A DNA stretch of 64,000 bases, taken from the NCBI RefSeq assembly GCF_002127325.2, contig NC_035439.2, forward strand, positions 143,493,845 through 143,557,844. Direction: 5' to 3'. This DNA is from Helianthus annuus (lineage: Eukaryota > Streptophyta > Magnoliopsida > Asterales > Asteraceae). The notes beneath the pieces were generated by a model, which was not told the DNA's origin, searched no databases, and saw nothing but the letters and a program-made list of their open reading frames with translations. A program made the position numbers and the translations under genes. Shown here piece by piece: positions 44,334 through 54,755 of the stretch (position 1 is the stretch's first letter; every line of letters begins with the position of its first letter).

Positions 44334-44870
44334 CCTTTTGAATTTGATCTTGATTGGTGCAAGCCAACTCTGATCTCATTTGTTTATTTACCTTGGTTTA
44401 GGCATTAATTTTGGTATTTCTTTTTTCGCGTATCTTGTATCTTATTCTTGTGAGAGGGCAATTTTACGTTTTTATATTTTGTTCTTATTTTTATTATGAA
44501 AATTTTTGTTTAGACGTTGGGTCACAAATGCAAAGTGAAATTGTCTCAATGTACAATGAAATGTTGAAAGACGAAATAAGTGGATGCACACATTGTAAGC
44601 AGGTGTGTGTCATTTCAGTTTAAAGTTTGGTTGGCCAATAAATAGGATGCATATGTGTTTTGGTATTTTATTTTTAACTAAAGATCTGGTCAAACTAACT
44701 ATACAATATGTTTGTTTCTATGTATTTTATTTTTAAATAAATATAATATTCTTATAAGCTCACTATTGTGTTAATTAGTGGGTAAGCTTGGTTAGAGGGG
44801 TGTATTGAGTCACTGGGTTACGATTATTAGAAGAGCGAGGCGTTGGCTATATTAGTTTCAAGGGTTCTTT
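44334..44870. other. TBL 3' region; short exon-like fragment at 44515-44604
   Basis: After a TTTTGTTTAG acceptor-like site the frame reads VGSQMQSEIVSMYNEMLKDE and ends near HCKQ before a GTGTGTG. It could be a fragment of another gene or chance; no family is recognised. The rest is AT-rich. Confidence 0.3.
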
Positions 44871-44952
44871 GGTATTGATTGCTTAAGAGGCTACTCTGAA
44901 TCAGTCAGCACTAAGCGTGTTTGGTCCATCAGAAAAAAACCACTTTTTTTAA

Positions 44953-45315
44953 GGGTTATTAGATTTTATCACCCCTAACTATTGGTTATTAGCCGCTGCC
45001 ACCCCCAACTATCACTTTGACGCCCACCACCCCCAACTTAACGCTTAGTTTGTTCTATCACCAGGTCATTAACTGATCACTAACTTTTGGGCTTGTTACT
45101 ATACTTTTCGAGGTGTCCAAAGATCACTAAAACCTTCCTAAGATCCCTATGACACCCCCAAGAGTATAAAAACTGGATCAAAAGTTAGTGATCAGTTAAC
45201 GACACGGTGATATAACATATTAAGTGTTAAGTTGGGGATAAAGGGCATCAAAGTGATAGTTGAGGGTGACAGCGGCCAATGGCCAATAGTTAGAGGTAAT
45301 AAAAACCAATAACCT
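44953..45315. mobile_element. Fold-back MULE-type MITE, TSD TTTTTTTAA
   Basis: Arms GGGTTATTAGATTTTATCACC and the mirrored right arm ending AATAACCT, about 150 bp each. 9-bp flanks TTTTTTTAA (44944-44952, 45316-45324) match but are low-complexity. It lies inside a larger weakly inverted segment (44870-45690; TTCTTTGGTATTG versus ATTACCAAACGAA). Confidence 0.65.
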
Positions 45316-45383
45316 TTTTTTTAATGACAAAGACTTCTTCTACCTTACGTTACACCAATTAACTAAATAACTTATTTTGCTTT

Positions 45384-45439
45384 GATTTGAACCTAGGATC
45401 TCTCATCTAAGAGGCATGAACATCTACCAAGTGAGTTAG
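45384..45439 (-). repeat. tRNA-like A and B boxes, possible SINE head
   Basis: On the minus strand TAACTCACTTGGTAGA (A-box-like) is followed about 30 bp later by GGTTCAAATC (B-box-like). No tRNA acceptor stem can be drawn, so this is a tRNA-derived repeat or pseudogene and not a working tRNA. Confidence 0.4.
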
Positions 45440-46169
45440 CTCCACATTAGCAAGAAGGAAACCACTTAATTGGGTAGCAAGACTCTTACCGATTAAGTTT
45501 CAATATGAGGTTGAATGAAATTGTTACCCCCATTGTCTCTTCACCTATGTTCATAACCCTCACCAACTACTCACGCATCACCTCTTCAACCCGCCACCAC
45601 TTCCTCCACCACCACATTGACGTACTCTTACTGACTCAGCACTTACCGGTCTTTTACTAATTTAGAGATTACCAAACGAACCACTTAGAGTAAATTATAC
45701 ACAGTTCATCTCTATGAAGAAGTAAATTTTTTCATCACTTTTTTTTTTTGAAAAATACTGTTTTTTTTATATTTTTTGTTTTTTTTTTTTTTTTGCTCTT
45801 CTCTTACAACACTCTTTTGACTCTTTTAATTACTGTCTACTTAGTTAACACTATTTTGGTCCCTTGATATCCCTAATATTTTTTTTTTTTGAAGTGGTTT
45901 TCACTTTTAACTTCGAAGGTTTGTCAGTTAGACCTAACTCATGACACCACCCAAAGTAAAAAAATAGAAAAAGAAAGTAGATCGACGAAATTAGCCTGTG
46001 ATTTGCTGATATTTTAGTAAAAATAACTAAAATTTAAATTGAAATATCATATCATATGGTTTTTATCATCAAAAAGACTGAATTTTCATATGAGTTAACT
46101 TATAACCATGCTTTTCCAATAATAACCCAAAAAACTACACCGTTTAACTTTTAACACATTGTTTCATTA
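45440..46169. other. Spacer, no gene seen
   Basis: T-runs at 45738-45795 and 45881-45891, the latter followed by GAAGTGGTTTTCAC, may be LINE tail remnants. No coding support. Confidence 0.4.
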
Positions 46170-46480
46170 GGCTAGAGGGTGTGGTGGCGCCACCCCTGCC
46201 AACTCAGCCACTATAGCGCCCTTAAGGGCTCCATCACCACACCCTTCATTTTAAGAGGGGGGCGCCATAGGTGAGGCGCTAGCATGGTAACGAGAAGGTT
46301 AAAGTGTTCAGGTGGGGCCCACAACTTGTAAACCAATCAATTTTTTTTTTAATTTTGTTAATAGGGGGACTTCATCCACACCCTACAAATTAAAGGGGTG
46401 CTCCATCGCTGACGTGGATCTACGTGGATCCTACGTGGACTTGATAAAGCCCCATGGGGCTCCAACCACACCCTATAGCC
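46170..46480. mobile_element. Harbinger-like MITE, TTA TSD
   Basis: GGCTAGAGGGTGTGGT and ACCACACCCTATAGCC are inverted at 15 of 16 positions; TTA lies at 46167-46169 and 46481-46483. Confidence 0.8.
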
Positions 46481-46752
46481 TTAGGGTGTAAGGGGTGTCA
46501 TAATATGAGGAAATTTTTCACTCACCCAATCATAATGTGCCATGTCACTTCCTCTCTTCTCCTATTACCCAAAAATCGTAAGAGATGGTTTCCCCTCATG
46601 CCATGGGGTAAACAAATTTTGTTAAACTACCTAATTAATAAATGAAACATAATTTTAACAAAATAAAAGTACATTAAATTAAAAAACATTAAATTAAACT
46701 AACTAAAATTACATTAACTAAACTAAAAAAATATTACATAAAATTAAACCTA

Positions 46753-48122
46753 CTAAAAAAATAAAACCATAAAAAATTTAGAAACTACATGGCCATCCAT
46801 ATTTTTTTCGAACTCGCGTTCTCGGGCTAGTGTGATTTCCAACATCCCCGGTGGAACATTGTTGTATGACCTGTTAAACGTCTCCAGATCCTTATCAAAC
46901 CTAATTGATCTCAACATCTCTCGATGTTCATCCGCCAACTCGATATATTTTTCCTCCCGTTTCTTTTTGATTTCCACTAACTCTTGTTTCATAAATTTGT
47001 ATTCTTGGAGCTTGTCGGACATACCAACTGACCTTTCGCTCGACGTTGCGGGTCCTTTATCTTTTTTCTCTTTCTTTTTTTGCCTTGTTGGAGATGGGTC
47101 TACGTTTATGTCGGGTATATCACTAGGGTAGTTACCCGAATCCGATGACTCTCTTTTTTTCCCCGAACTACCACTATCCTCACCCACCAATGGTACTGGG
47201 GCCCATTTCTCATGCTTTCTTACCACCTCCCACGCCTCAATATGAGAAAAGCCACCTGAATGTTGTTTTTGGTAATCTTTTAGCGCTTGTTTCATAACAT
47301 GAGCATCGTCACTTCCGCTAGAACGTAAACGATCCTATAATAAAAATATAAATTATATTAATGTAAAAATAAGAATATATTTTAGGGTAAAAAATAAAAA
47401 GTATGTAAACGTAAAAAATTATACAGCTTGATGCAAAAAACCGTTGAATAAGTTCAACTTTGCTTGCATAGCTTTCCATTTCGGACAGACTTGATGAACG
47501 GTCCGTGAGCTTCCTCCAACGGTTGCATTGTAGTGTGTGAGAACTTTCTTCTAAAAACCTTTCGATTTTTGGGCATTTCCTTTTTTCTTGTTAAGACTAC
47601 AATGCACATACACCATCGCTAAACCCTCTTCTTGTTTTTTCTTCCATCTTTGCGGATCCGCCCTACCCCCTTTTCCTTTCCCTTCATGTTCAACTTCTTC
47701 TTCACCTTCAAGGTTTTCCTCTTCGTCGACTTCTTCATCTTCGTCTAAGTGTTGAGTATCGAGTACAAATTATTCATCTTCGTTGTCATCGTATATGAGA
47801 AGCATGTGTTTAACATTATCTCTTGGATATTGAGACGGTGGACTCCGATAAGCAAACGGGTCAAAAGCGTTTTGGGCTTCCGTAGGATACTCGTACACAC
47901 CCGGTGCAACCATCGTGGGACTTTGTGGTAATGAAAAAAACTGTGGTGGATAGTTGGGTTGGGGTTGGGTGTTGTAAAAACCCGTTTGTGGAAAAAATGT
48001 GGTGGGAAGTTGGGTTGGTACACAATAGATCCACCTCGTCTACTTTGCGAGCCGCGCCCCCTCGCATTCGAACCGGAATCCGATACTTTTTTCTTTTCAT
48101 GACCCTTGTTTTGTCTATCCAT
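46753..48122 (-). pseudogene. Harbinger-associated Myb/SANT-like ORF, disrupted
   Basis: Minus strand: start MDRQNKGHEKKK at 48122, SNARGRGSQSRRGGS, then a trihelix/Myb-like region (AMVYVHCSLNKKKGNAQKS, HQVCPKWKAMQAKLN), an intron 47424-47335 (GTATAA...TTATAG) and a second exon 47334-46753 with GGFSHIEAWEVVRKHEKWAP and a lysine/glutamate coiled region. Breaks: a frame change near 47990, a stop after DDNEDE near 47770, and a TAG at the Trp position in KGF(stop)KKV near 47550. Family identity comes from the linear order of these segments. Confidence 0.7.
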
Positions 48123-48329
48123 GGTATGCATCTGAATTGGTAAATTGGGTGAAAAATGGAATGTTTAACATGGTAAAATGGAATGTTATAATTATAAAGG
48201 TATTTAATGTTTTTTTTTAAACCATAAACGGTCATATAGCCGTTTAAAGCACAACGGTCAAGTCCCCAACGGTCAAATCAAGCCAAACAATCAAGTCCCC
48301 GCATGTGGCATATATCCCCTGCTTTGAAC

Positions 48330-48605
48330 CAGGGCCGGCCCAAGCCTAAGAATTTTGAGGCTTGGGCTTTAGGCCTCTAAATCAATAGGGACTCTAACTT
48401 AAAAAAATTATATATGATATTTAGGTTAAGTTGAATTTATCTTTATATGTACAAAAAAATATATATAATTCCAAAATAAAAAATAAAAAAATAAATTAAC
48501 TTCGCCAACAATAAATCTTTTGTTATGTTTTGCCTTTTGTTTTTTTAAAAAAAGGCTCAAATTTTTAATTTGCTTTAGGCCACCAAAATGGTTAAACCGA
48601 CCTTG
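48330..48605. mobile_element. hAT MITE nested in the Harbinger element, 8-bp TSD CTTTGAAC
   Basis: Ends CAGGGCCGG and CCGACCTTG (seven of nine inverted). The perfect 8-bp duplication CTTTGAAC lies at 48322-48329 and 48606-48613. This is a hAT family unlike the AGGGGTG type. Confidence 0.85.
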
Positions 48606-49110
48606 CTTTGAACCATACCCACACGACAAATTAGGGGATACGGAGTGGGGGTCGGCAAACCAATGCCAATAAACTTTGCCGATCAAAGTTTCACCATTTC
48701 GGTGATTGTTTGCCGATGCGGCGAAGGAGGAAGAAGAGAGAGGAGGGTAGTGTGAGGTGGGGTCCATTCCAATCTCAACTAATCACATTTTTTTCCTTTT
48801 TTTTATTTAAAAAGTTTACCACTTCACTAAATGTCTAAACCATTGCCAACACTTTTCACCAAAGTTTAAACATTTTTCTCTGATTGACGTGGCACACTCT
48901 CATTGGTTGATTTTTTAGTTTGCCACTCTCAATTGTTTAACCACTCCTTACACCCTCTTATGTGAGCGGTGGTGTTCCCCAAGCGACAAAAGGGCTTACC
49001 GCAACCCCTTACCGCTTCCAACCTTTACACCCTTATCTTCTGCCTATACTGCATGTCACTCTATTGCAGACTATCTGAGATAGCTACAACCTAACGACTT
49101 AAGGTGAGGA

Positions 49111-49244
49111 CACGTGTATCTCCAAAACCCACTTCGTCACCCTTACCACCACGTCATCATACCACGTGCCAACATGCATGCTAGTATCTTCTCTACTATA
49201 CACATACTTATGTACTATATATATTCACCAAAATTACATGCATG
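49111..49244 (+). promoter_or_regulatory. Seed/ABA-type promoter of the Em-like gene
   Basis: Two G-box/ABRE cores CACGTG (49111-49116, 49163-49168), an RY element CATGCATG (49173-49180), a TATA box (49216-49223) and a second CATGCATG in the leader (49237-49244), all within 190 bp of the ATG. ABRE plus RY is the classic ABI3/ABI5 seed arrangement. Confidence 0.8.
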
Positions 49245-49301
49245 TTAGCACCCTCAATTGTACAACACAACTTAACAACTTAAGTTAAAAGAGTGAACAA
49301 A

Positions 49302-50605
49302 ATGGCATCACAACAGGGACAACAAACACGCAAAATTCCGGAACAGGAGAAGAAGGATCTCGACCAACGAGCAGCTAAAGGCGAGACCGTTGTTCCGGGT
49401 GGTACTCGTGGCAAATCTCTTGAGGCTCAAGAACGTCTTGCTGAAGGTATATGCTTATTTAGTTAAATTTACATACGTATTGGGGATGGCCGTTTGATAT
49501 TTAGCAAACGGCAACCCGAATATTTAGGGGCCCATGATTTGACATACATATTTGAATAAGATTAAGGGGCCTAGAGGTGTACAAATCCCTTTAAAAAAGG
49601 GTCCGGTTTTAACCGGACCGGAAATGGTTTCTAAAATAGCGGTTCGGTTTTTAACTGGTTTTACATGGTGGGCAGTCGAACTGGTACTAGTAGATTCGGT
49701 AAGCGATTTGGGACAAAAAACGTTTTTTTAACTGGTTTTGAAGATCAGTAATACTAACCGGTATGCAAACTGCCAGTTCGGGTTGAAACTGGTTTCTTTT
49801 TCTTTTTCAAAAAAGAAACGGTATGGGACAAAAAACGTTTTTTTAAACTGGTTTTGAAGATCAATAATACTAACCGGTATGCAAACCGCCAGTTCGGTTC
49901 GGGTTAAAACTGGTTTTTTTTTTTTTTTTAAAGAAGCGGTAAAAAAACCGGTTTCGGTCATAAACCGATTTTTTTAACACCTACAAGGGGGCCATGATTT
50001 AAAAAAAAAGCGGTAAAAAAAAACCGGTTTCGGTCATAAACCGATTTTTTTAACACCTACAAGGGGGCCATGATTTAAGATGAAGTATCGGAGCTCGTGA
50101 TTTAACATAAAGTACCTCAAACGGCCGCAGTTTGATTCAAGCGCAAACCCGTCGTTCTACGACTAGTGGCGAAGCTTGAGATCTCCGATTGGGGGTCGAA
50201 AACGTTTATACCCAAAAATTTCTATAGAACGGGGGTCGAAAACGTGTATACTCAAAAAATTCTATACGAAAGCTACATACCTGAGCGAAAAGTTCGGGTC
50301 TGGCACACACCCCCTCCCCCCTCTTCTAACCTACGCCCCTAGCTATGACGGTGTGGGTAGAGTCCACCCTTTCAGTAGCTTTTTTGCGAATTCACATTAG
50401 TTTATTTTATAGTTGTAGTGATGCATAATAATATATGCATGTACTTAATTTTGTGTTTGGTGGTGGTGAAGGGCGGAGCAAGGGAGGACAAACGAGGAAA
50501 GACCAGCTGGGAACTGAAGGGTACAAGGAGATGGGGAAAAAGGGCGGTCAGACCACCGGTGACAAGTCGGCTGGTGAGCGAGAGGAGGAGGAGGAGGAGG
50601 ACTAG
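49302..50605 (+). CDS. Em-like LEA protein (group 1)
   Basis: Small, very hydrophilic seed protein that protects cells during desiccation. Exon 1 is 49302-49446 ([20 protein letters not shown], ending LAEG), exon 2 is 50472-50605, spliced in phase to give 92 residues. The Em signature [18 protein letters not shown] occurs once in exon 2, as in single-repeat Em proteins; the protein ends in a run of glutamates, EEEEED, rather than the usual more varied tail. The 1-kb intron contains a hAT-like element and another repeat. The promoter (49111-49244) fits late-embryo ABA control. Confidence 0.92.
49572..49983. mobile_element. hAT-like MITE with AACCGGTTT motif in the Em-like intron
   Basis: Left TAGAGGTGTACAAATCCC, right TTTTTTTAACACCTA. 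Flanks AAGGGGCC and AAGGGGGCC differ by one inserted G. An inner ~115-bp segment is duplicated (ACTGGTTTTGAAGATCA at 49731 and 49847), and the right ~70 bp including the flank is duplicated again at 50005-50075. Confidence 0.75.
50165..50340. repeat. Dispersed repeat in the Em-like intron
   Basis: See 34105-34290: two GGGGTCGAAAACGT units and GAGCGAAAAGTTCGGG, with hAT-like ends and a weak 8-bp duplication. Confidence 0.6.
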
Positions 50606-51195
50606 ATAGTCAATAGTGGTGTGATGGTGTTTGCATGTACGATGATGTTAATTTCCATGTTTTATATATGTGTATGTACCTGTAGTATGGTTTAGCTCGT
50701 GTTTCATGTTTTGTTGGTCGTTTTGGTATCTTCTTTAGTGCATGTACGACTAGTAGTCCTATGATGATGTGATGTGATTTGCATATGTTGATATAATGGT
50801 AAGTACAAGTTTTATCTATCTATCTTTTCTTTCGGCTAGAGTTTACAAAATGTGTACGGATGACAATAATAAGCAACTTATATTTTTCCATACAAGCTTA
50901 TTATGTGACTATTGCCCAATAAGGCAATAAGTAAGTGAGCCAATAAATAATAGCCGGTTATGCTGTAACAACTATTGTGACAACAATATTCTTTTACCGA
51001 ATAAATAAAAATAAGTAAGTATTAGGAGCCAATAAATAAATAACCGGTTTAATGAGAAAAGCACCAAAATAGCCTCTTTGATCAATAGAATTATGAAAAT
51101 AGTCTCGACTCGACCTTTTTGAATAACCCTTCATCTCCTGTGTTGCGCGATCTTCGCCCGGACGACACGTGTCTAGTGAACATGCCTATTCTGAT
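50606..51195. other. Em-like 3' region and AATAAATAA-rich repeat
   Basis: 3' UTR likely to about 50830. From 50880 GAGCCAATAAATAA and ATATTCTTTTACC motifs recur, shared with 54335-54530. Confidence 0.45.
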
Positions 51196-52042
51196 TAGTG
51201 GTGCACAAATCGGGTTTTTTTTTAAAAAACGGGTTTCGGGTAGGATCGGGTTCGGGTAGGATCGGGTTTTTTTAAAACCGGGTCGGGTCCGGGTCGGGTT
51301 TTCTACCAAAAATGTATACCCTGTATACCGGGTTCGGGTCGGGTTTTATAAAACCCGGGTATTATAATACCCAATTTCCGGGTTCGGGTCCGGTTCGGGT
51401 ATTCATCGGGTATCAAACATAACTCTCATACATAGACATCAAATCTATTGATAAACAGAGGCACAATTTATAAACAGAGGCACAATTTATAGTTCTTCAT
51501 GTGGTTATTCTTGAACTTTATAAACAGAGGCACAATTTATTAAATACAAAAACTAATAATGATATTAAACAAACAAAAAAAATAGAAGGGCCAACATATA
51601 TTGGCATATTTGTTTCCACTTGTAATGAAATATACTAAATAATTAAGTAGCGGTGGCAAATATCATTAGAAACCTAATATTTAAACAAGATTACATTAAA
51701 GTGCATACATAATTTTGTTAAATCATAAGAACTAGAAATCTTAATGCATACATAATTAAACAAGATTACATCAAAATCAGGTTTTTTTAAAAACCGGTTC
51801 CGAGTATTTATAAAACCCGGTTACGGGTTCGGGTATTTATAAAACCGGGTTTCGGGTATAAACCGGGTATAAAAAAAAACCGGTTCTGGGTTCGGGTTTT
51901 AGATCAAATATGCATACCCGGTCCCTACCCTACGGGTAGGGTCGGGTTCGGTTTCGGGTATAAAAAACCCGGGTTTTATAATACCCGGTTCCGGGTTTTT
52001 TTTCGGGTCCGGGTCTGGGTTCGGGTTTTTTGTGCGCCACTA
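51196..52042. mobile_element. hAT-like element with CGGGTTT motif, perfect 8-bp TSD
   Basis: Ends TAGTGGTGCACAAATCGGG and the inverse TGTGCGCCACTA; perfect duplication ATTCTGAT at 51188-51195 and 52043-52050. Both 200-bp arms are CGGGTTCGGGTC-type repeats; the 400-bp centre (51415-51775) is AT-rich with GAGGCACAATTTATA repeated three times and no coding sequence. Confidence 0.9.
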
Positions 52043-53560
52043 ATTCTGATAACTTTCCCCCGGTTTAATTCAATCATGTTATGGTTCCCAGAATTGGGAG
52101 TCCATTGTCCTTTTACCCTATCTATCCTATTCTAATAAATAAAGATCTTGGGTTGCCACTTGGCACCCTTGACAATCCATAAATTTGGAGGGAAAATTTT
52201 CTAGAATTTTTACATTTTTTTATTTAATAATCTAATTATTATCTCAACATTTATTAAATCAATTCCTAAAAATAAGGAAAATTGTTGGCAACCATTATTC
52301 ACATCTATTCTTTACGTCATTTTAGGAGTTCATATTAATATTACACATAAATAAAAAAATCCATAAACCATATTCGGTGAAGCATATTCCTTTGACCTTT
52401 TCTATTCTTCAGTAAACTTTATCATAATCTTAATTTTAATATGTTAATATATTGTGTTCCACACAATACCCGTACCAAAAAGTAGTTCAAACAAAAAATA
52501 TTTTTATACATTCTAAAATTTTAATTTTAATATACATAAATTCCACAATACCCCTATCAAAAGTTAAAATTTTAATTTTAATAGTATACTTTTCTATTCT
52601 TCAGAGCATCTTCCCCTTTGACTCCCCACTTCCCCTTTGGCATTCTTAATCGGAGAGTTAGGGCCAACAATCACTCCTCAATCATAAATGTAATAGTAAA
52701 ATTGAATCCTGCGGTCGACTTCTTCGGATTAAGGTGTTCCTCTTTTTCATCGATTTTGGTTACAGATACATTTCAAATTCAAATCCACATTCTTCAGCTT
52801 TTAATCCCGCTAATGGAGTTATATATATGTGATCGGTGTTACTATCTAATTCTCCACTGCATACGGCTTCTCTCAATTGCGAGTATTAGCTTCAATTTCA
52901 GGTTAGTTTTTTATTTTATTTGATCAGCTTTCAGATCTTCTTTTATTTTCGTTCGTACTGTGATACAACCGTGTATGATAATTTGGTTCACCAACTGTTT
53001 GATAATATTCTCCAGTGAACAATATTGCATGTTGTGGTGGTTCGGCTTTTGATTTGTCCCCCATTTCCCCCTACCACATTTGTTTCTGTAATCTAAGAGT
53101 GCTCTTCTTGTTGTATTTTGCAGTAGAGGTTGTTTACAGTTAGAGCGTATAAGCTCTATGTTCGTGGCATATAATGACATTAGTAAATCATATGTTTCGT
53201 TCTTATCATATGTTCAACTGCTTACAAATTGGTTTACATACTACACTTTTGGTCCAAAAGATTCCATTCTTCGTGTTGTTTGGGAAGTTGATATAATTCG
53301 ACACAAGAACGTTACCGTCATATTATTTGGTAGGGTGGTTAATGTGTATTCATGAATCACTGATAACAGGCTAAAAATTGAAATCGATGTGATTTCGGGT
53401 TTTTATAGTTTTTAAATTTATGTTTGTTATTGGTACAATCATTTTGAATTTGTGTTTCTTATTGGTATGATTATTCAACCCGTGATACAATTTTATGAAT
53501 TTTATCGTTTTATTGTCCAACATGCTTCATTAATTTACTTTTTTTAACATCCACAGTTCA

Positions 53561-53627
53561 ATGACTTTAAATAAAGTTACTCTCATCAGTGACCTTGATG
53601 TGTTACTCGAAAGCTACAAACTCAAAA
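53561..53627 (+). pseudogene. RPA-like N-terminal exon remnant in the Helitron
   Basis: MTLNKVTLISDLDVLLESYK followed by LK and a possible GTAAAA donor. It matches the opening of plant replication protein A large-subunit-like proteins often carried by Helitrons. Only about 22 codons remain. Confidence 0.45.
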
Positions 53628-53646
53628 GGTAAAAGTCGGGATTCCT

Positions 53647-54072
53647 GTGATACTGCTAAGAAATATTGATCAGAAAAGTGGTTTATGTAATGGATCTAGA
53701 CTGCAGGTGTTGTCATTGGGTAATCGTGTTATAGAAGCGCGAATCATATCTGGAAGTAACATTGGCCATCGTATTTATATTCCAAGAATGAGTTTGACAC
53801 CTTCAGACAAAAGAATTCATTTCAAGTTTCGAAGAAGACAATTTCCGCTTGCCGTATGTTTTGCAATGACAATAAATAAGAGTCAAGGGCAGTCACTGTC
53901 GAAGGTTGGTTTGTTTCTGAGACAACCAGTTTTCACACATGGTCAATTGTATGTTGCGTTATCCAGAGTCAAAAGTAGAGAAGGGTTAAGGTTATTAATT
54001 TTAGATAAAGATGGTAAAGTTACCAACAAAACAACAAATGTTGTATACAAAGAAGTCTTTCGAGATTTGTAA
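53647..54072 (+). pseudogene. Helitron helicase, C-terminal fragment
   Basis: PIF1-type helicase tail: LLRNIDQKSGLCNGSRL, CFAMTINKSQGQSL and LYVALSRVKSREGL are the late helicase motifs in order. The frame is open for 141 codons, likely one exon of the RepHel gene, but the Walker motifs and Rep nuclease are missing. It ends 260 bp before the Helitron terminus. Confidence 0.85.
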
Positions 54073-54334
54073 GTTATAGGTGTTACCATTACTTTTTTTA
54101 ACTTATTGTTTTTTTAATAGAAGTTTTTATTTATGCCAATTTTGAGTTGTATCTAATCTCATAATTTTGTTTTACATTCCCAAAATTTAATACTTTTAGT
54201 TTATGTTTGTTATTGGTACGATCCTTTTGAATTTATGTTTGTTATTTCTATGACCATTCAACTTGCGTTACAATTTTATTAATTTCATCATTTTTGTTGT
54301 TCAATCCGTGTAATACACGGGTTACTAACCTAGT

Positions 54335-54530
54335 AAGTAACAATTGTAAGCCCAATATTCTTTTACCCAATAACTAAGTTACCGACCCGTGTACCAACTT
54401 TTACCAAATCTCTTGACAGCCCAATATTCTTTTACCCGATAAATAACTATTGTGAGGCAAAGTTCTTTTGCCCAATAACCAACTTGTATAATTAAGTAGC
54501 AATTGTGTTACGAGCCAAATCTTCAAAGGG
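54335..54530. repeat. Repeats of CCCAATATTCTTTTACCC
   Basis: At least three spaced copies (54353, 54420, 54458 partial), related to 50880-51050. They flank the ribozyme-like block. Confidence 0.55.
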
Positions 54531-54532
54531 CG

Positions 54533-54755
54533 TTTTGCTTGGGTTTACTAGCTAGTCTGGGATTTTACCAAGGACCATCTAAGTGGATTAAGGTGTGTGT
54601 GCTTAGCAGACGTCTATCTGGCAAACACACCACTGGTCGAGAGCTGTTACCGCTTTTCGGATGAGTCTTGACAGGACGAAACTAGTGACCCAAATCAAGA
54701 GCGAGGTGGATTGGTTTATCCCGTGACAACCAGGGACGCCCATTGTAACCATTGC
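54533..54755 (+). other. GC-richer block containing a hammerhead-like fold
   Basis: Stands out from the AT-rich surroundings; no coding frame. Left and right margins share ACGAGCC/GTGAGCC followed by AT-rich repeat, as if inserted into that repeat. It may be a retrozyme LTR fragment. Confidence 0.45.
54631..54687 (+). ncRNA. Type III hammerhead ribozyme-like fold (one core change)
   Basis: Stem III pairs CACTGGT (54631-54637) with ACTAGTG (54681-54687), one wobble. C54638 is the expected cleavage base (GGTC). Stem I pairs GAGAGC (54639-54644) with GCTTTT (54652-54657). The core CGGATGA (54658-54664) replaces the consensus CTGATGA. Stem II is GTCT/GGAC around loop TGACA, then GAA (54678-54680) completes the core. 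Every element is in the right order and spacing; only U4 is altered (G at 54659), which should abolish or greatly reduce cleavage. Confidence 0.6.

Larger units (their letters stand above)
46484..49032 (-). mobile_element. Non-autonomous PIF/Harbinger element with a dead Myb-like ORF
   Basis: Left terminus GGGTGTAAGGGGTG follows the TTA at 46481-46483. Two candidate right ends exist: rc GGGTGTAAGGAGTGG at about 48941-48955 (best match, no immediate TTA) and rc GGGTGTAAAGG at 49022-49032 (followed directly by TTA). It carries a Myb/SANT-like ORF but no transposase. A hAT element is nested inside. Confidence 0.6.
52121..54333 (+). mobile_element. Helitron with both termini
   Basis: 5' end TCTATCCTATTCTAATAAAT after host A (52120); 3' end has the hairpin CCGTGTAATACACGG (54306-54320), GTTACTAAC and CTAG (54330-54333) before host T. 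This is the canonical A/T insertion without duplication. It retains an RPA-like first exon and the C-terminal part of the helicase but no Rep domain, so it is non-autonomous. Confidence 0.85.

Noticed and set aside
45384..45439. Functional tRNA gene on the minus strand
   Set aside because: Only box-like sequences are present; no acceptor, D or anticodon stems can be formed.
53647..54072. Host PIF1 helicase gene
   Set aside because: It lacks the N-terminal helicase motifs and sits inside a bounded Helitron.
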